DNA from: Betaproteobacteria bacterium Ga0077526
GTDB taxonomy: Bacteria > Pseudomonadota > Gammaproteobacteria > Burkholderiales > Ga0077523
Assembly: GCA_001464765.1 (NCBI GenBank)
Contig: LNDV01000031.1
Span: forward strand, 279,417 to 343,416
DNA length: 64,000 nucleotides
Direction: 5' to 3'
This document shows, piece after piece, positions 25,358 through 36,500 of this stretch. The number at the start of each line of letters is the position of its first letter. Position 1 is the first letter of the stretch. A program made the translations under genes and the position numbers. The notes beneath the pieces were generated by a model, which worked only from the letters and a program-made list of their open reading frames with translations, searched no databases and had not been told where the DNA came from.

Positions 25358-26581
25358 ATGCCCGGTGCTCTTTCCCACATCCGTGTCCTCGACCTCTCCC
25401 GCGTGCTCGCCGGGCCCTGGTGCGGCCAGATCCTGGCCGACCTCGGCGCGGAAGTGATCAAGGTCGAGCGCCCGGGCGCCGGCGACGACACCCGAACCTG
25501 GGGACCGCCCTGGATGAAGGACACGGCCGGCAATGACACGCGCGAGGCCGCGTACTTCATGGCGGCCAACCGCGGCAAGAAGTCGATCACGATCGATCTG
25601 TCGCGGCCCGAGGGCCAGGCCCTGGTAAAGCGCCTGGCCGCGCAATCGGACATCCTGCTGGAGAACTACAAGGTCGGCGGTCTCGCCCAGTACGGCCTCG
25701 ACTACGCCAGCCTGCATGCGGAGATGCCGAAGCTCATCTACTGCTCGGTGACCGGCTTCGGGCAGACCGGTCCCTACTCGGCTCGCGCGGGCTACGACTT
25801 CATCATCCAGGGCATGGGCGGCCTGATGAGCATCACCGGCGAACGCGACGACCTGCCGGGCGGCGGCCCGCAGAAGGTCGGCGTGGCGGTGTCCGATCTA
25901 ATGACCGGCATGTACTCCACCGTGGGCGTGCTCGCGGCGCTGGCGCATCGCGACGTGACGGGCAAGGGTCAGCACGTGGACATGGCGCTGCTCGACACGC
26001 AGGTCGCGATGACCGCCAACATGGCGATGAACTATCTCGCGAGCGGCAAGCCACCCGGCCGCGCCGGCAATGCGCATTCCAACATCGTGCCCTATCAGAC
26101 CTTCCCCACCTCGGACGGTCACGTGATCATCGCGGTGGGCAACGACAGCCAGTTCGCGAAGCTGTGCGCGGTGATGGGCTGCCCTGAACTCGCGAAGGAC
26201 GAGCGCTACGCGACCAACCCGTCACGGGTGAAGCATCGCGCCGTGCTGGTCCCGCTGATCGCCGAGCGCATCGCGCAGAAGCCGATGCAGTTCTGGGTCG
26301 ATGCGCTGGAGGCCGTGGGCGTGCCTTGCGGACCGATCAATGATCTCGCGCAGACCTTCGCCGATCCGCATGTGCAGCACCGCGGGATGCGCATCGAGCT
26401 GCCGCACCCGACCGCAGGCAAGGTCCCGCTGGTGGGCAGTCCGATCAAGCTCTCCGAGACGCCGGTCACGTATCAGTCCGCACCACCGACGCTCGGCCAG
26501 CACACCGAGGATGTCCTCTCCACCGTGCTCGGACTGGACGGCAACACCATCGCGCAACTGCGCGCAGACGGGATCGTCTAG
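25358..26581 (+). CDS. Class III (family III) acyl-CoA transferase, CaiB/BaiF/Frc type
   Basis: A 407-aa CoA-transferase. The N-terminal VLDLSRVLAGPWCGQILADLGAEVIKVERP is diagnostic, followed by NRGKKSITIDL, the catalytic aspartate in VAVSDLMTGMY (Asp180), and a CGPINDLAQTFADPHVQHRGM C-terminal segment. It moves CoA from an acyl-CoA donor to a carboxylate acceptor via an aspartyl-CoA intermediate. Formyl-, carnitine-, succinyl- or dicarboxylate substrates are all possible. It is divergent from the cyclase-family gene and directly abuts the following membrane-protein gene, which starts at the next base after its stop codon. Confidence 0.9.
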   Translation: MPGALSHIRVLDLSRVLAGPWCGQILADLGAEVIKVERPGAGDDTRTWGPPWMKDTAGNDTREAAYFMAANRGKKSITIDLSRPEGQALVKRLAAQSDILLENYKVGGLAQYGLDYASLHAEMPKLIYCSVTGFGQTGPYSARAGYDFIIQGMGGLMSITGERDDLPGGGPQKVGVAVSDLMTGMYSTVGVLAALAHRDVTGKGQHVDMALLDTQVAMTANMAMNYLASGKPPGRAGNAHSNIVPYQTFPTSDGHVIIAVGNDSQFAKLCAVMGCPELAKDERYATNPSRVKHRAVLVPLIAERIAQKPMQFWVDALEAVGVPCGPINDLAQTFADPHVQHRGMRIELPHPTAGKVPLVGSPIKLSETPVTYQSAPPTLGQHTEDVLSTVLGLDGNTIAQLRADGIV

Positions 26582-27250
26582 GTGCGCAAGGCCGATGCGA
26601 AACGCGTCCGTATCGCGGCGGGTGTGTTCCTGGTGTGGCTCGTGGCAGGTTACGTGTACCTGCTGCGCACGGACTGGATCTATCTCTGGCACGTGCCGCT
26701 GTACGCGCTGTGCGCCCTGTTCCTCTGGAAGCCGCACTGGCTGCGTCCGCGGGGGATGGTCCGCCCCAAGTCCGCGCACTTCGTGCTCACCGCCATGGCG
26801 TGGAGCCTGTGGGTGGCACGGCCGCTCGCGTCCCTGCTGCACGGGGATCTGCATCCCGACCTGCTGATCAACAGCCTGTTCTGGATCGGCGGCACGCTCG
26901 CGCTGGCGGGCACCTGGGCCTGGCTGCTGCACCGGTATGCGTGGTCGACGGCCGCGATCTTCATGGCATCCGCCTTCCTCACACTGACCGAACCGGGCTA
27001 CGTGCTGATCCGCATGGCGGGCGCGAACATGTGGGAACCGCTGTTCATGACGTCGCCGGTGCTGATTGCAGCACACGCGACGCTGGTGGCTCCCGTCGCC
27101 AATGCGTATCGGGAGAGCTGGGTTCATTCGGAGACGGCACCGCCGGGCATCGGTGGCATCGCGTTGGGCGCGGTCCTGACGGCCGTTGCTTTCACGCTCG
27201 GGAATTTGACGTGGTTCTTTCTGCTGCGGTGGATGCTTGTGAAGACGTGA
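26582..27250 (+). CDS. Polytopic membrane protein of unknown function
   Basis: A 222-aa protein beginning at GTG 26582, immediately after the CoA-transferase TAG, so the two are co-transcribed and probably translationally coupled. Six to seven hydrophobic segments are visible (AAGVFLVWLVAGYVYLL, PLYALCALFLW, LFWIGGTLALAGTWAWLL, IALGAVLTAVAFTLGNLTWF among them). No named family or active-site motif was recognised. Its last codons (GTG AAG ACG TGA) are themselves the first unit of a GTGAAG-type octamer array, so the present stop codon is built from repeat sequence and the C-terminus may have been reshaped by repeat expansion. Confidence 0.7.
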   Translation: MRKADAKRVRIAAGVFLVWLVAGYVYLLRTDWIYLWHVPLYALCALFLWKPHWLRPRGMVRPKSAHFVLTAMAWSLWVARPLASLLHGDLHPDLLINSLFWIGGTLALAGTWAWLLHRYAWSTAAIFMASAFLTLTEPGYVLIRMAGANMWEPLFMTSPVLIAAHATLVAPVANAYRESWVHSETAPPGIGGIALGAVLTAVAFTLGNLTWFFLLRWMLVKT

Positions 27251-27314
27251 AGGTGTGAAGGTGTGAAGGGGGAAGGGGGAAGGGGGAAGGGGGAAGGGGA
27301 AGGGGAAGGGTAAG
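27239..27314. repeat. GTGAAG octamers grading into a GGGGGAA purine tract
   Basis: GTGAAGAC, GTGAAGGT, GTGAAGGT and GTGAAGGG are followed by GGAAGGGGGAAGGGGG-type units up to 27314. The octamer is the same as in the arrays at 21808 and 21909. The purine tract contains more than four G-runs and could form a G-quadruplex on the plus strand. Confidence 0.85.
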
Positions 27315-27334
27315 GAAACAATCCACTCCTCTGT

Positions 27335-27357
27335 CTCCTCTCCTTGAAGGAGAGGAG
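27335..27357. terminator. Palindrome in the 27.25-27.55 kb spacer
   Basis: CTCCTCTCCTT and AAGGAGAGGAG are perfect 11-nt arms around one base. There is no T-tract, so a role in ending the CoA-transferase/membrane-protein transcript is possible but unproven. Confidence 0.35.
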
Positions 27358-27377
27358 GACCTGCTGCCAAGGTTGCT

Positions 27378-27416
27378 GTCCCCGGAGTCGCGCCGTTGGC
27401 GCTCGTCCGGGCTACG
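27378..27416. repeat. REP-like palindrome
   Basis: GTCCCCGGAGTCG...CTCGTCCGGGCTACG copy, in the same orientation as 23156. It is the first of three copies in the spacer downstream of the giant gene. Confidence 0.88.
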
Positions 27417-27422
27417 TCATCT

Positions 27423-27460
27423 CGTAGCCCGGACGAGGCCGAAAGGCCGACTCCGGGGAC
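27423..27460. repeat. REP-like palindrome, inverse orientation
   Basis: CGTAGCCCGGACGAGGCCGA...GACTCCGGGGAC copy. It forms an inverted pair with 27378-27416, separated by 6 nt. Confidence 0.88.
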
Positions 27461-27466
27461 ACTGCC

Positions 27467-27487
27467 CTACTTCGCCCCGCGCAGCAC
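27467..27487 (-). pseudogene. Vestigial copy of a giant-gene 3' end
   Basis: Minus-strand reading gives V-L-R-G-A-K-stop, matching the L-R-G-V-K-stop end of both giant genes. The DNA matches the 3' end of the second giant gene at 21 of 22 bases (GCCCTACTTC-x-CCCCGCGCAGC), and like both real ends it has a REP copy just downstream. It may be a remnant of an earlier recombination. The tract is short, so chance is not excluded. Confidence 0.4.
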
Positions 27488-27526
27488 CGTAGCCCGGACG
27501 AGCGACGAAGGCGCGACTCCGGGAAC
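27488..27526. repeat. REP-like palindrome at the giant gene 3' end
   Basis: CGTAGCCCGGACGAGCGACG...GCGCGACTCCGGGAAC copy, 20 nt beyond the giant gene stop. The corresponding position after the second giant gene also holds a REP copy (61720-61758), and the short stretch between REP and stop codon is shared. It may serve as mRNA 3'-end or stability element. Confidence 0.88.
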
Positions 27527-27546
27527 ACCGTCCCAACAAACTCGCC

Positions 27547-30500
27547 CTACTTCACCCCACGCAACCGCGCCAGCGCCTTCAACAACCCGCCCTTCAGCGC
27601 TGAACCCGTCTCTCCACCTCCCGTCTCGATCTGACCCAATCTCTGGCTCAGATCCCTCGCCCATGGCGCGCTCTTCCACTCCGCCGCGCTCACCGCAGGC
27701 GCGGGCAACGGCGCACTCACCGTCTCCGGTGCGCTCAGCTTCTCCGCCCAGTTCACCGCCGTTCCCACGTCGCCCGGCAGCGCCAGCGGCCCCGCGCTTC
27801 GCAGGCTCGACGCACTCACCGCCGCCACCCCCAGCACCGGCGGCGCTGGCGGCACCGGCAATGCCACCGTGATCACCGCGTCCTGACCGTCCCGGCCCGC
27901 CTGATTCGGCTCCCGCGTCGAGAAGCGCGTGTCGTTGTAGACCACCGCCTCCAGATCGATCAACTGCTCGCCCGCCGTGGCCGTCGCCTTCACCGCAAAG
28001 TCCAGCTCCAGAAGCTCCGTCACCCCGGCACCCAGCGCGTTCAACCTCGCCAGATCGATTGTGATCACGCCTCCGCTGTTGCGTACCAGCTTGTACTCGA
28101 AGCTCTCCGTCATCCGGAATCCCCGGTACTCCAGCGATCCCTCATCGAACCGGATCGTCGCCCTCAGGCTCTCCAGGCCCTCGCTCCCGTCCACCACCAG
28201 CGGCACGCTCACCAGCGTCCCCGGCGTGACCGACCCGCTGCCCTCCAGCGACACCGAACGCACCACATCCCCGAACCGCACCGGCTGCACGCCCGCCGGC
28301 AGCGCCGGCACCTCCACCCGCGGCTGGCCCTGCACGAACTGCAGGAACCGGTTCACGTCCAGGCTCGAGAACTGTCCGTTGCCGTTGAAGTCCCCCACGA
28401 TGATCGGATCGAGCGTCGGGAACGACGCAAACCCCGTGTCCTGGCCGGTCACCACCCGGCTCAGCCTCTGCACGTCCGCCATGCTGTAGCCGCCGTTGCC
28501 CGTCACGTCCATGAAGTACGTCGACACGTGCACGGCCTCGTCGGCCTTCAGGTCCGTGATCGTCGCCGAACCCTTCTCGATCACGATGTTCGCGAACGTC
28601 GTGCGCACCGTGCGGCGCACCGCTGCGTCCTGCGGCACCGACACCTGCAGGCTCAGGGGCGCACTCGCCCCCGCGCCCAGCGGCGTGGTGAAGAGCGCCT
28701 CGACCCGCGATCCGCCCGCGATCGCCGTGACGGTGACCGTTCCTGCCACGCCATTGGCGAGCTGCGCGCCATCAATACGCAGCTGGCGGCTGTCGTGGAC
28801 CACGTCGAACGCCAAACGCGTGGTACCGGCCGACTGCGTCAGCGTCACCGGCAGCACTGCGCCCTGCCCCGGGCCCCGCGCGAGATCCGACAGGCTCAGC
28901 ACCGGCGCGCTCGACGGCGCCACCGTGAACACCTGCGAGTAGTCGTCGCCGGCAATCCCGTCGCCATTGCCGTCCAGCGCTCGGCCGGACAGATCGCGCA
29001 CACCGCCTGTCCCGCCCCGCACCGTCAGCGTGTAGGTGTCGGGCGCCAGCACCCCGCCTGTCTTCACGAAGCTCAGGCCCCGGCCGTCCGCATCCAGCAC
29101 CAGCGAGCCTCGTACCGCCCCCGTCGTCGCCCCCACCAGCGTGATGTCGGCGGCCCCCAGGCCCAGATCGCGGGCGTCGTAGAGATTGAGTGTGGCGGAA
29201 TCGATCGGCAGGTTGAATGAGACGTTCACTCCGCTCGCCGTAAGCGAAGCACTTTGCACGCGGAGCGTGGACAATGGGTCGTCATTGGTGAACTCACCGA
29301 CGGCCACCAGTGGCCCCGTCTCCGAAAGCACGCCGTTGCTCGTCACGGCCACGAGCCGCAAGCGAACGGTCTCGTTCGCTTCGGCGATCTGATCGCGTCT
29401 CGCAAATACCTCCACCTCGACACTCGACACGCCAGCTCCGAACGTCACCTCGTACAGCCCCAGGCTGGCCGGATCTCCCGGACTGACGAAGCCCGCCCCG
29501 AGAACGTACACATCGTCCACGGTCACCGTTCCGCCCACTTCGAAGCGCACGGCGCTCGGCACGCTCACATCGCCAGAGCGCACGATCTCGAACAGCAACC
29601 GCCCGTCGGACGTGTTGCCCTCAGGCGTGCTCCCGGCATCGGGCACTGCGAAGGCCACCGAAGGCAAGGCCGGTTCGTCGTCGTCCACCACCGTCCCCGA
29701 CGCCACGCGCTTCGTCGCATCGCCCGTCAGCACGCCGCCCTGATTCACGCCGATCAGGTCCACACGCAGCGTCTCGTCCGACTCGTCCACCGCGTCGGCC
29801 GCCAGCGTGATCGTCACCGTCACGCTGCTCTGTCCCGCGTCGATGATCGCCTGGTACACCCCCGCTCGGTCCGCCGGCAACGTCGACGAGTCAATACCGT
29901 TGGCCGCGAGGCTCCCCTCCGACACGGGTCCCGCTCCTTCGATGTCCTTCAGGTCTGCAACCGAGATCGTCCCGCCCAGCGTGAACCACACCCCCGCCGC
30001 TTCGCTCAGGTCTCCCGGCCCGCGTTCGATGCGCACCACGAACTGCCCGCCTCGCCCCGGTTGCGTCGGGTCGCCCGCATCCGCTGACGTGCCCTCCGTC
30101 ACACTGCCCAGCGTCGCGCTCGACAGACGCACCTCGGCCGGGGGCGGAACATCGTTCGCCCGAATGACGGTTCGCGCGATGGGATTCCCTCCGAACGTAC
30201 CGTTGGTGACGCCAACCGCTCGCAACTCGAAGGCCTCGTCAGCCTCGCGCAGATCATCGTCGACGATCATTCGGGTGAGCGTGACCTTGTCCTGCCCACT
30301 GTCGAAACGGAGCGTCCCGGTGCCGAACCCTCCTGCAACATCATCGGCGCTTGCGCCGATGGCCCCCGACAACTCATAGGTGATCACATTGCCGAGGGAC
30401 AGATCCCCTTCGCGCCGGAAGACATAGGTCACGACACCCGGCGCGCCGTCACCGCCTTCGGCCACGTCGGCCATCCACTCGGCGAGCCACACATCGTTGA

Positions 30501-33500
30501 CGGAGGCCACATCCAACGAGATCGTGGCTTCCCCGGACCGGGCTGCGCCGTCGAACACGCGGAACGTCAGCGTGTCCGCACCGTGGTAGTCGGCCGCCGG
30601 TCGGTACGACAGACGACGGCCATCGACGGACAACGCGGTCAGCGTGCCGTGCGCGGGTCCGGTCACGATCTCGTAGGTGAGCGCATCGTCGTCGGCATCG
30701 AAGCCGACGAGATCGAAGATAAGTTCGGTGTCCTCGCCGGTCGCGAAGGATCCCGCGAAGGCCTGGGGCACCGCGTTCGATCGGATCACCGCCACCGGGA
30801 GCCCCGCGGACGTATGTTCGCCGTCCTCGTCGATGGCGGTGACCGTCACGGACAGCGGTCCGGACGTCGCGAAGGTCGTGCTCGCGCTTCGGGCGCTACC
30901 GGGCAGATCGACCGCGGCCCGCCCGTCTCCCCACGACACCCGCCAGGCGACGACGGAGTCCGCGCCCGGGTCCGTCGCGGAAAACGCGATCTCGTACACC
31001 TGCCCGACGTTGACTGTTGCCGGGCCGGTCAGATCGATGCGGGGCGCCACATTGCGCACGGACACCGAGAAGCTCGCCTCCGCGTTCTGGCGTCCGTCGC
31101 TGGCGCGAACCGTGAAGCTCTGCGTGCTGGAGCCGTCCGTGGCGCGCCAAACGAACACACCTGTGGCTGCATCGACCGTGGCACCGAACCCCTCGCCGAC
31201 GAGCGCGTAGGTGAGCGCGTCGCCCTCCGCATCGGTGACCGGCAGCACGAAGCGCAACTCGCTGCCTTCGTCCACCGTGCGCGAGCCGAAGTCGCCGAAG
31301 CGCGGCGCGTCGTTGCGCGCGGTGACGCGAAGCGATACGGAACCGAGGCTGGAGGAGAGCGCGTTGCCGGTCGTCCCGTCGGGATCGCCACCATCCACGA
31401 CGCGATAAGTGAAACCGTCGTCGCCCACGAAATCGGGCCCGGGCGTGTACGCCCAAGTCCCGCCCGGATTCTGTGCGAGCGTCCCGTTCGCGGGAGCCCC
31501 GACCAGTTCGAACCGCAGACGACCGCGGGGTGTCTCGCGGTCGCTGCCGGGCAGGACCACCGTCACCGGGGTGTCCTCGGAGGTGGTCAGTGCGATCGTG
31601 CCGGCCGTCGGTGCGTCGTTCACCGCGTCGACGCGCAACGTGACGGTGCCCTCGCCCAGCCCGAGCCGGCCGTCGTCGGCTCGGAAACGGAAGGTGTCGG
31701 TCCCGTTGAAGTCCGCATTCGGCCGGTAGGTCACCTGACCGGTGGCCGGGTCGAACGCAGTCAGCACGCCGTTCGCCGGCGCCGAGACCAGCGAGTAGGT
31801 GAGGGCATCGCCGTTGGCGTCGGTCGCGCTGAGCAAGAAAGTGACGGAACCGTCTTCGGTGACGGCGTGCGTCGCGTCCGCGGCGTCCGGTGCGACATTG
31901 CTGCGCCGATCCACCGAGAACTCGTGCACGTAGTCCCCGCCCGCCGCACCGCTGCCGTCACCGTCGAGCGCATTGCCTGCCGTGTCGAAGATGCCGCGCG
32001 GCGCCGTCCCCGAGATCGCGAGCCGATAGCGCCCGTCGGGCAGCACACCGTCGACCAATTGCAGCGTGAGTCCCGTTTCGGGGAAGGAGTACAGCGGACG
32101 CAAGGCGATCCGGACATCGTCGGGCGTCTGGAAGATGCCGTCCGTTCCGGCGGAGAGCAGCGTGTAGTTGGCCGCGCTGCGCGCGGAGACGCCGTCGAGA
32201 GATTCGCTGAACGCCACGCGCAGCGACGTGAAGGCCGACGCGGTCGTGCCGCCCGAGGCCGGCAGATTTTCGACACGAACGACGGTCGGCGCACTAACGT
32301 CTCCGGAATCGCCCTGGAACTCGTATGCCCCGATATCGTAGTAGGTGACATCCGGCACCGGCGCCCATCGCAGTGCCTGCGCCCCGCCGAGATTGGACAC
32401 ACTGTCGTAACCGGCCGCCAGCACGAACGCGAGTCCGTTGCCGCCGGACACACCCACCGTCGGCGTGAGGCCCGCATTGCCCGCGCCGTAGTCGAAGCGG
32501 AAGGTGCCATCCGCGAACAGGGTCACGGCAAAGTTCGCCGCGCCCGAGGGTGTCGCACCTTCGGTCTGCGCGGCCCACCGGAACCGGATCTGGTTGGGCA
32601 CGGACCGGTCCACGAACACGTCTGCGCCGGTCGGCGCGGTCGTGAGGTTGTCCCACAACGGCGCGATGCGCACGTTGCGCAGGAACGTGGCGGTGTCGTT
32701 GTCGTTGGAGGCATGGCCGTCCCGGCCTTCGAAGTGCAGATACCCGTTCGTGTTGACGAAGACACGCGTGTAGGTCCTGCCGTAGAGCGAGAAGCCGAAG
32801 CCGAGGGCCTGCTCCGTCGAGGTGTTGCCGCTGCGCAGGCCGAGGGCCGTCTCGCCGGTACGCGGCGAGGCGTCGCTCGCCCCCACCGCGGAAGGCACGT
32901 AGAGCGGCCAGCCTTCACCCGTGTCGGGTGTTCCGGGATCGCGCTGGCGCGCGCGACCTTCCAGATCGAGTGCCGGGGCGAGATACGCGTTCGCGGCGTC
33001 GATGGCGGGCGACTGCCGGCGCAGCCCGAAGTTGTCGTCGCGGCCGGTGTCGCGTGCGCCACCGGGCCCGTCGCCGAGAACGTTGTCGGCCCCGTCGACA
33101 TCGAGGAAGCCGGCCGTGCCGACCTTCGATCGTGCGTCCCGCCCGCTGGCCGCGTTCCAGGCGGCAAGATCGGTGCGAACCGCCCCGCCCCAAACGCCCA
33201 CCGAGGCAGTGCCGGTCGTCCGGTCGAACAGGTTGAAGTCGGACGAGAAACCCGTTGCTGCCGCTCCCTGCAGGTGGATGCCCGCCCCTGCTCCGACGGA
33301 AAGGATGTTGTTGGCGATGACGTGCGCGGACACGCTCGTGGCGGCGAAGCGGATCGCGTCCCCCACCGGCTGGTAGATCGTGTTGTTGACGATCGTCGCG
33401 GGCGTGCTCGACGCATCCTCGAAGATGCCGAAGTTGGTGTTCGCGTATAGCACGTTGTTCTCGACACGCCCGGCGAGGACGCCGTCGATGCCGATCGGGT

Positions 33501-36500
33501 TCGAGTGAACGCGATTGCCGATCGCCGCACCGGACGAGATCTCCAGACCCGCCACTGTGTTCGAATGCACCTCGTTGCCCCGGGCAACGCCGCCCCCGGA
33601 GACATAGATGCCGAGCCGGTTGTCGAAAACGTCGTTGTCGACCGCCGTGGCGTCCGTGAGGTAGATGCCGTAGCCGGAGCTTGCGCGCTGGTTGAAGACG
33701 CGATTGCCGCGCACCTCGACGTTGTTGTTGGCATCGATGCCGTAGGGCGAATTGTCTCGCACGATATTGTTCGCGACGACGATGGCCGCGCTCGGGAGGC
33801 CCCGCACGACGATGCCGGTGGACCGGTTGGCAAAAATCTCGTTGCCTTCGATGCGCCCCGCCACCTGCATGAACTCGACGCCGCGGTAGGCGTTCGCATG
33901 GATGCGGCTGCCCTCGATCGTCCAGCCGTCGTTGCCGAACTGCACGTTCACGCCATAGTTCGCGTGGCCGGCGATCTCGAGCGCGCGGATCGTGATGTTG
34001 TCGGCGTCTTGCCCCGTGCTGGCGGCGATGCCATCGTAGGCGCCGCGCAGGGTCATGCCTTCGAGGGTGGCGTTGTCCGCGCCGCGCAGATCGAACACCC
34101 GGCTGCTGCTGGTCGTGTTCCCGCGGTCCAGCAACGTCAACTCACGACCCGCCCCAACAATCCTCACCCCACTGTCCTGCTCACCGAGCACGATGTTCGT
34201 GGCCAGCTCATACGTCCCCGCATCCACGTACACCACATCGCCTGCATCCAGGTCATAGGCCGACAGCAGCGCCCCAAGACTCGCCATCGGCGCATCCGCA
34301 CTCTTCCCGCTGTTGGCGTTGTTCCCCACCGCCGTGGTGTACCGGTCGTTCGTGAGCGTCCCGTCGTTCACGTAGTACGCCGTGCCCCCGTTGGCAATCT
34401 GGAACCCTTCGTCCGACACGTCCGCCAGACTCACCACCGCCCCCGTGCCCGCCATCGCACCCGTCAGCACCGCCCTCACCCGCCCCGTGTTCCCCACCGT
34501 GGGCTGCGCATCCACCACCCACTCGTAGCGCCCCCCGCCCAGCCCGTCCAGCGCCAGCCCGCTCGCGATCGCCCGCCAGCTCCCGCCGTCGTCCTCGCTC
34601 ACCTGCAATTCCACCGCTGCCGCTTCCGGCGCCTGCGCATTCACCCGCAGCACCTCCCAGCCGCTCAGGATCGCCACGTTCCCGTTCAGGCTGCGATTGA
34701 CCAGCGTCAGCGCCAGCCCCTCGTCCGCGCCCACCGCCACGTCGTACTCCACCACGTACGCACGGTTCGCCGCACCCGCCCGCGCGCGGATGTCCACGTT
34801 CTGGTCCACCCGCTGACCGTTCAGCTCCACATCGAACAGCCTCTGTCCCACCCCCACGCTGTCCGCGAAGTGCAGCCTCACCCGGTACTGCCCAGGCGCC
34901 GCCTCCAGCGCGTAGCGCAGGCTCCCCGCCACGAAACTCGCGCCGCTGCCCGCGTTGTTCGACGCCGTCGCGAAGCCCGCGTACAGCCCCGCCGGCCCCG
35001 CGTTCGCCACCCCCGCCGTGTCCACCACCGTACTCAGGGTCGACCACGACGATCCATTGCTCACGCGCAGTGTGTCCGTGCGCCACCCCGACACCGCCGT
35101 CCTCGGATCTCCGCTGTCCACCCTCAGCACCGTGTCCATCGGCAGCACCCCCGCCGTGCGCCACTCGATCCCGACACGCTGCCCCACCTCCAGCTTCTCC
35201 AGACCGTTCGGCCCCAGCACCTGGATCTGCGGCATCACGCTCGCGCTCGCATCGGCGCTGTTGCCATACGCCCCCAGGTCCACCCGGTTCCCGCTCGGCG
35301 CCGGCTCGCCCAGCGCCAGCGTCGACGGGTCCCCTCGGTCGATCGCGATCGAGCCCGCGCGCAACCGGAAGTCGTCGTCGCCTCCCGCATCCACCCCGCC
35401 CACCACGCCGCGCTTGTCGTCCGCGCCGTCGATGTCGACGAACTGCGGGTCGCCGGTGACACTGTTGCGGTCCTGACCCACCCCGTACACCCAGTCCGTG
35501 CGCGTCAGGAAACTCCTGTCCTCCCAGTACGCCACCTTCCCGTTCGCCCCCAGACGGAACAGGTTGTAGTCCGACACGAACCCCGCCTGCACCTGCGCAT
35601 CCACCCGCAGCCCGTGGCCGCTGTCCACCCACAGGATGTTGTTGCGCACATCCACCCCGCCGCTTCCCTGCACCCACACCGCCTCGCCCGTCGGCGCCAC
35701 CACCGTGTTGTTCTCCACCCGCGTCGGGCCGCTTCCCGCCACCACGATCCCCGCCGTGCCACCGTTGTCCCACACCGCGTTGCCGCGCACCTCCCCGCTG
35801 CGCACGTTGATGCCCGCGCCCGCGTTGCCGTACACACGGTTGCCCTCCACCCGCGAGCCCTGCGTATCGATCCCCAACCCGCGGTTGCCCCACACACGGT
35901 TGCCCCGCACCGTCGCACCGCTCGTGTTGATCCCCGTGGCGTTGTTCCAGGACTCGTTGCCCTCCGCCAGCGTTCCGCCGCTGACGAACAACCCGGCCGC
36001 ACTGTTGTTCCACGCACGGTTGCTCCGCCCCGTCACCGCATCCCCGCTCAGGTACAGCCCGTCAAACCGGTTGCCGCTCGCGTCATTGCCCTCCACCAAC
36101 GCACGGTTCGCCTCGTTGCCGTTCAGGTTCGCGTTCACGTACAGCCCGTAGCTCTGGTTGCCCGTCGCCACGTTGCCACGCACCACCGCCCCCTGCCCCG
36201 TGCTCAGGTTCAGCCCGTAGCCCGTGTTGCCCACGAACGCGTTGCCCTCCACCTTCAGCCCGAACCCGCTCCCGTTCACCCCGTTCGAGCGGTTCGTCTC
36301 GAACCGCGATCCCACCAGCTCCCACCCGTCGTTCGACGACTCGATGCGCACCCCGTCGTCCTGATTGCCAAACACCCGCACATCGCTCAACACCACCGCG
36401 TCCGAGTTCGCGCCGCTTACCGCCGCCACCCCGTTGTAACCCCCAGTCACCGACAGCGACTCCACCCGCACACCGTCCGCTCCCGCAAACTGCAAACCCA

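Noticed and set aside
30583..33450. Plus-strand open frame of 955 codons under the giant gene
   Set aside because: Antisense shadow: Arg/Val/His-rich with no domain, produced by the GC-rich codon pattern of the giant gene.
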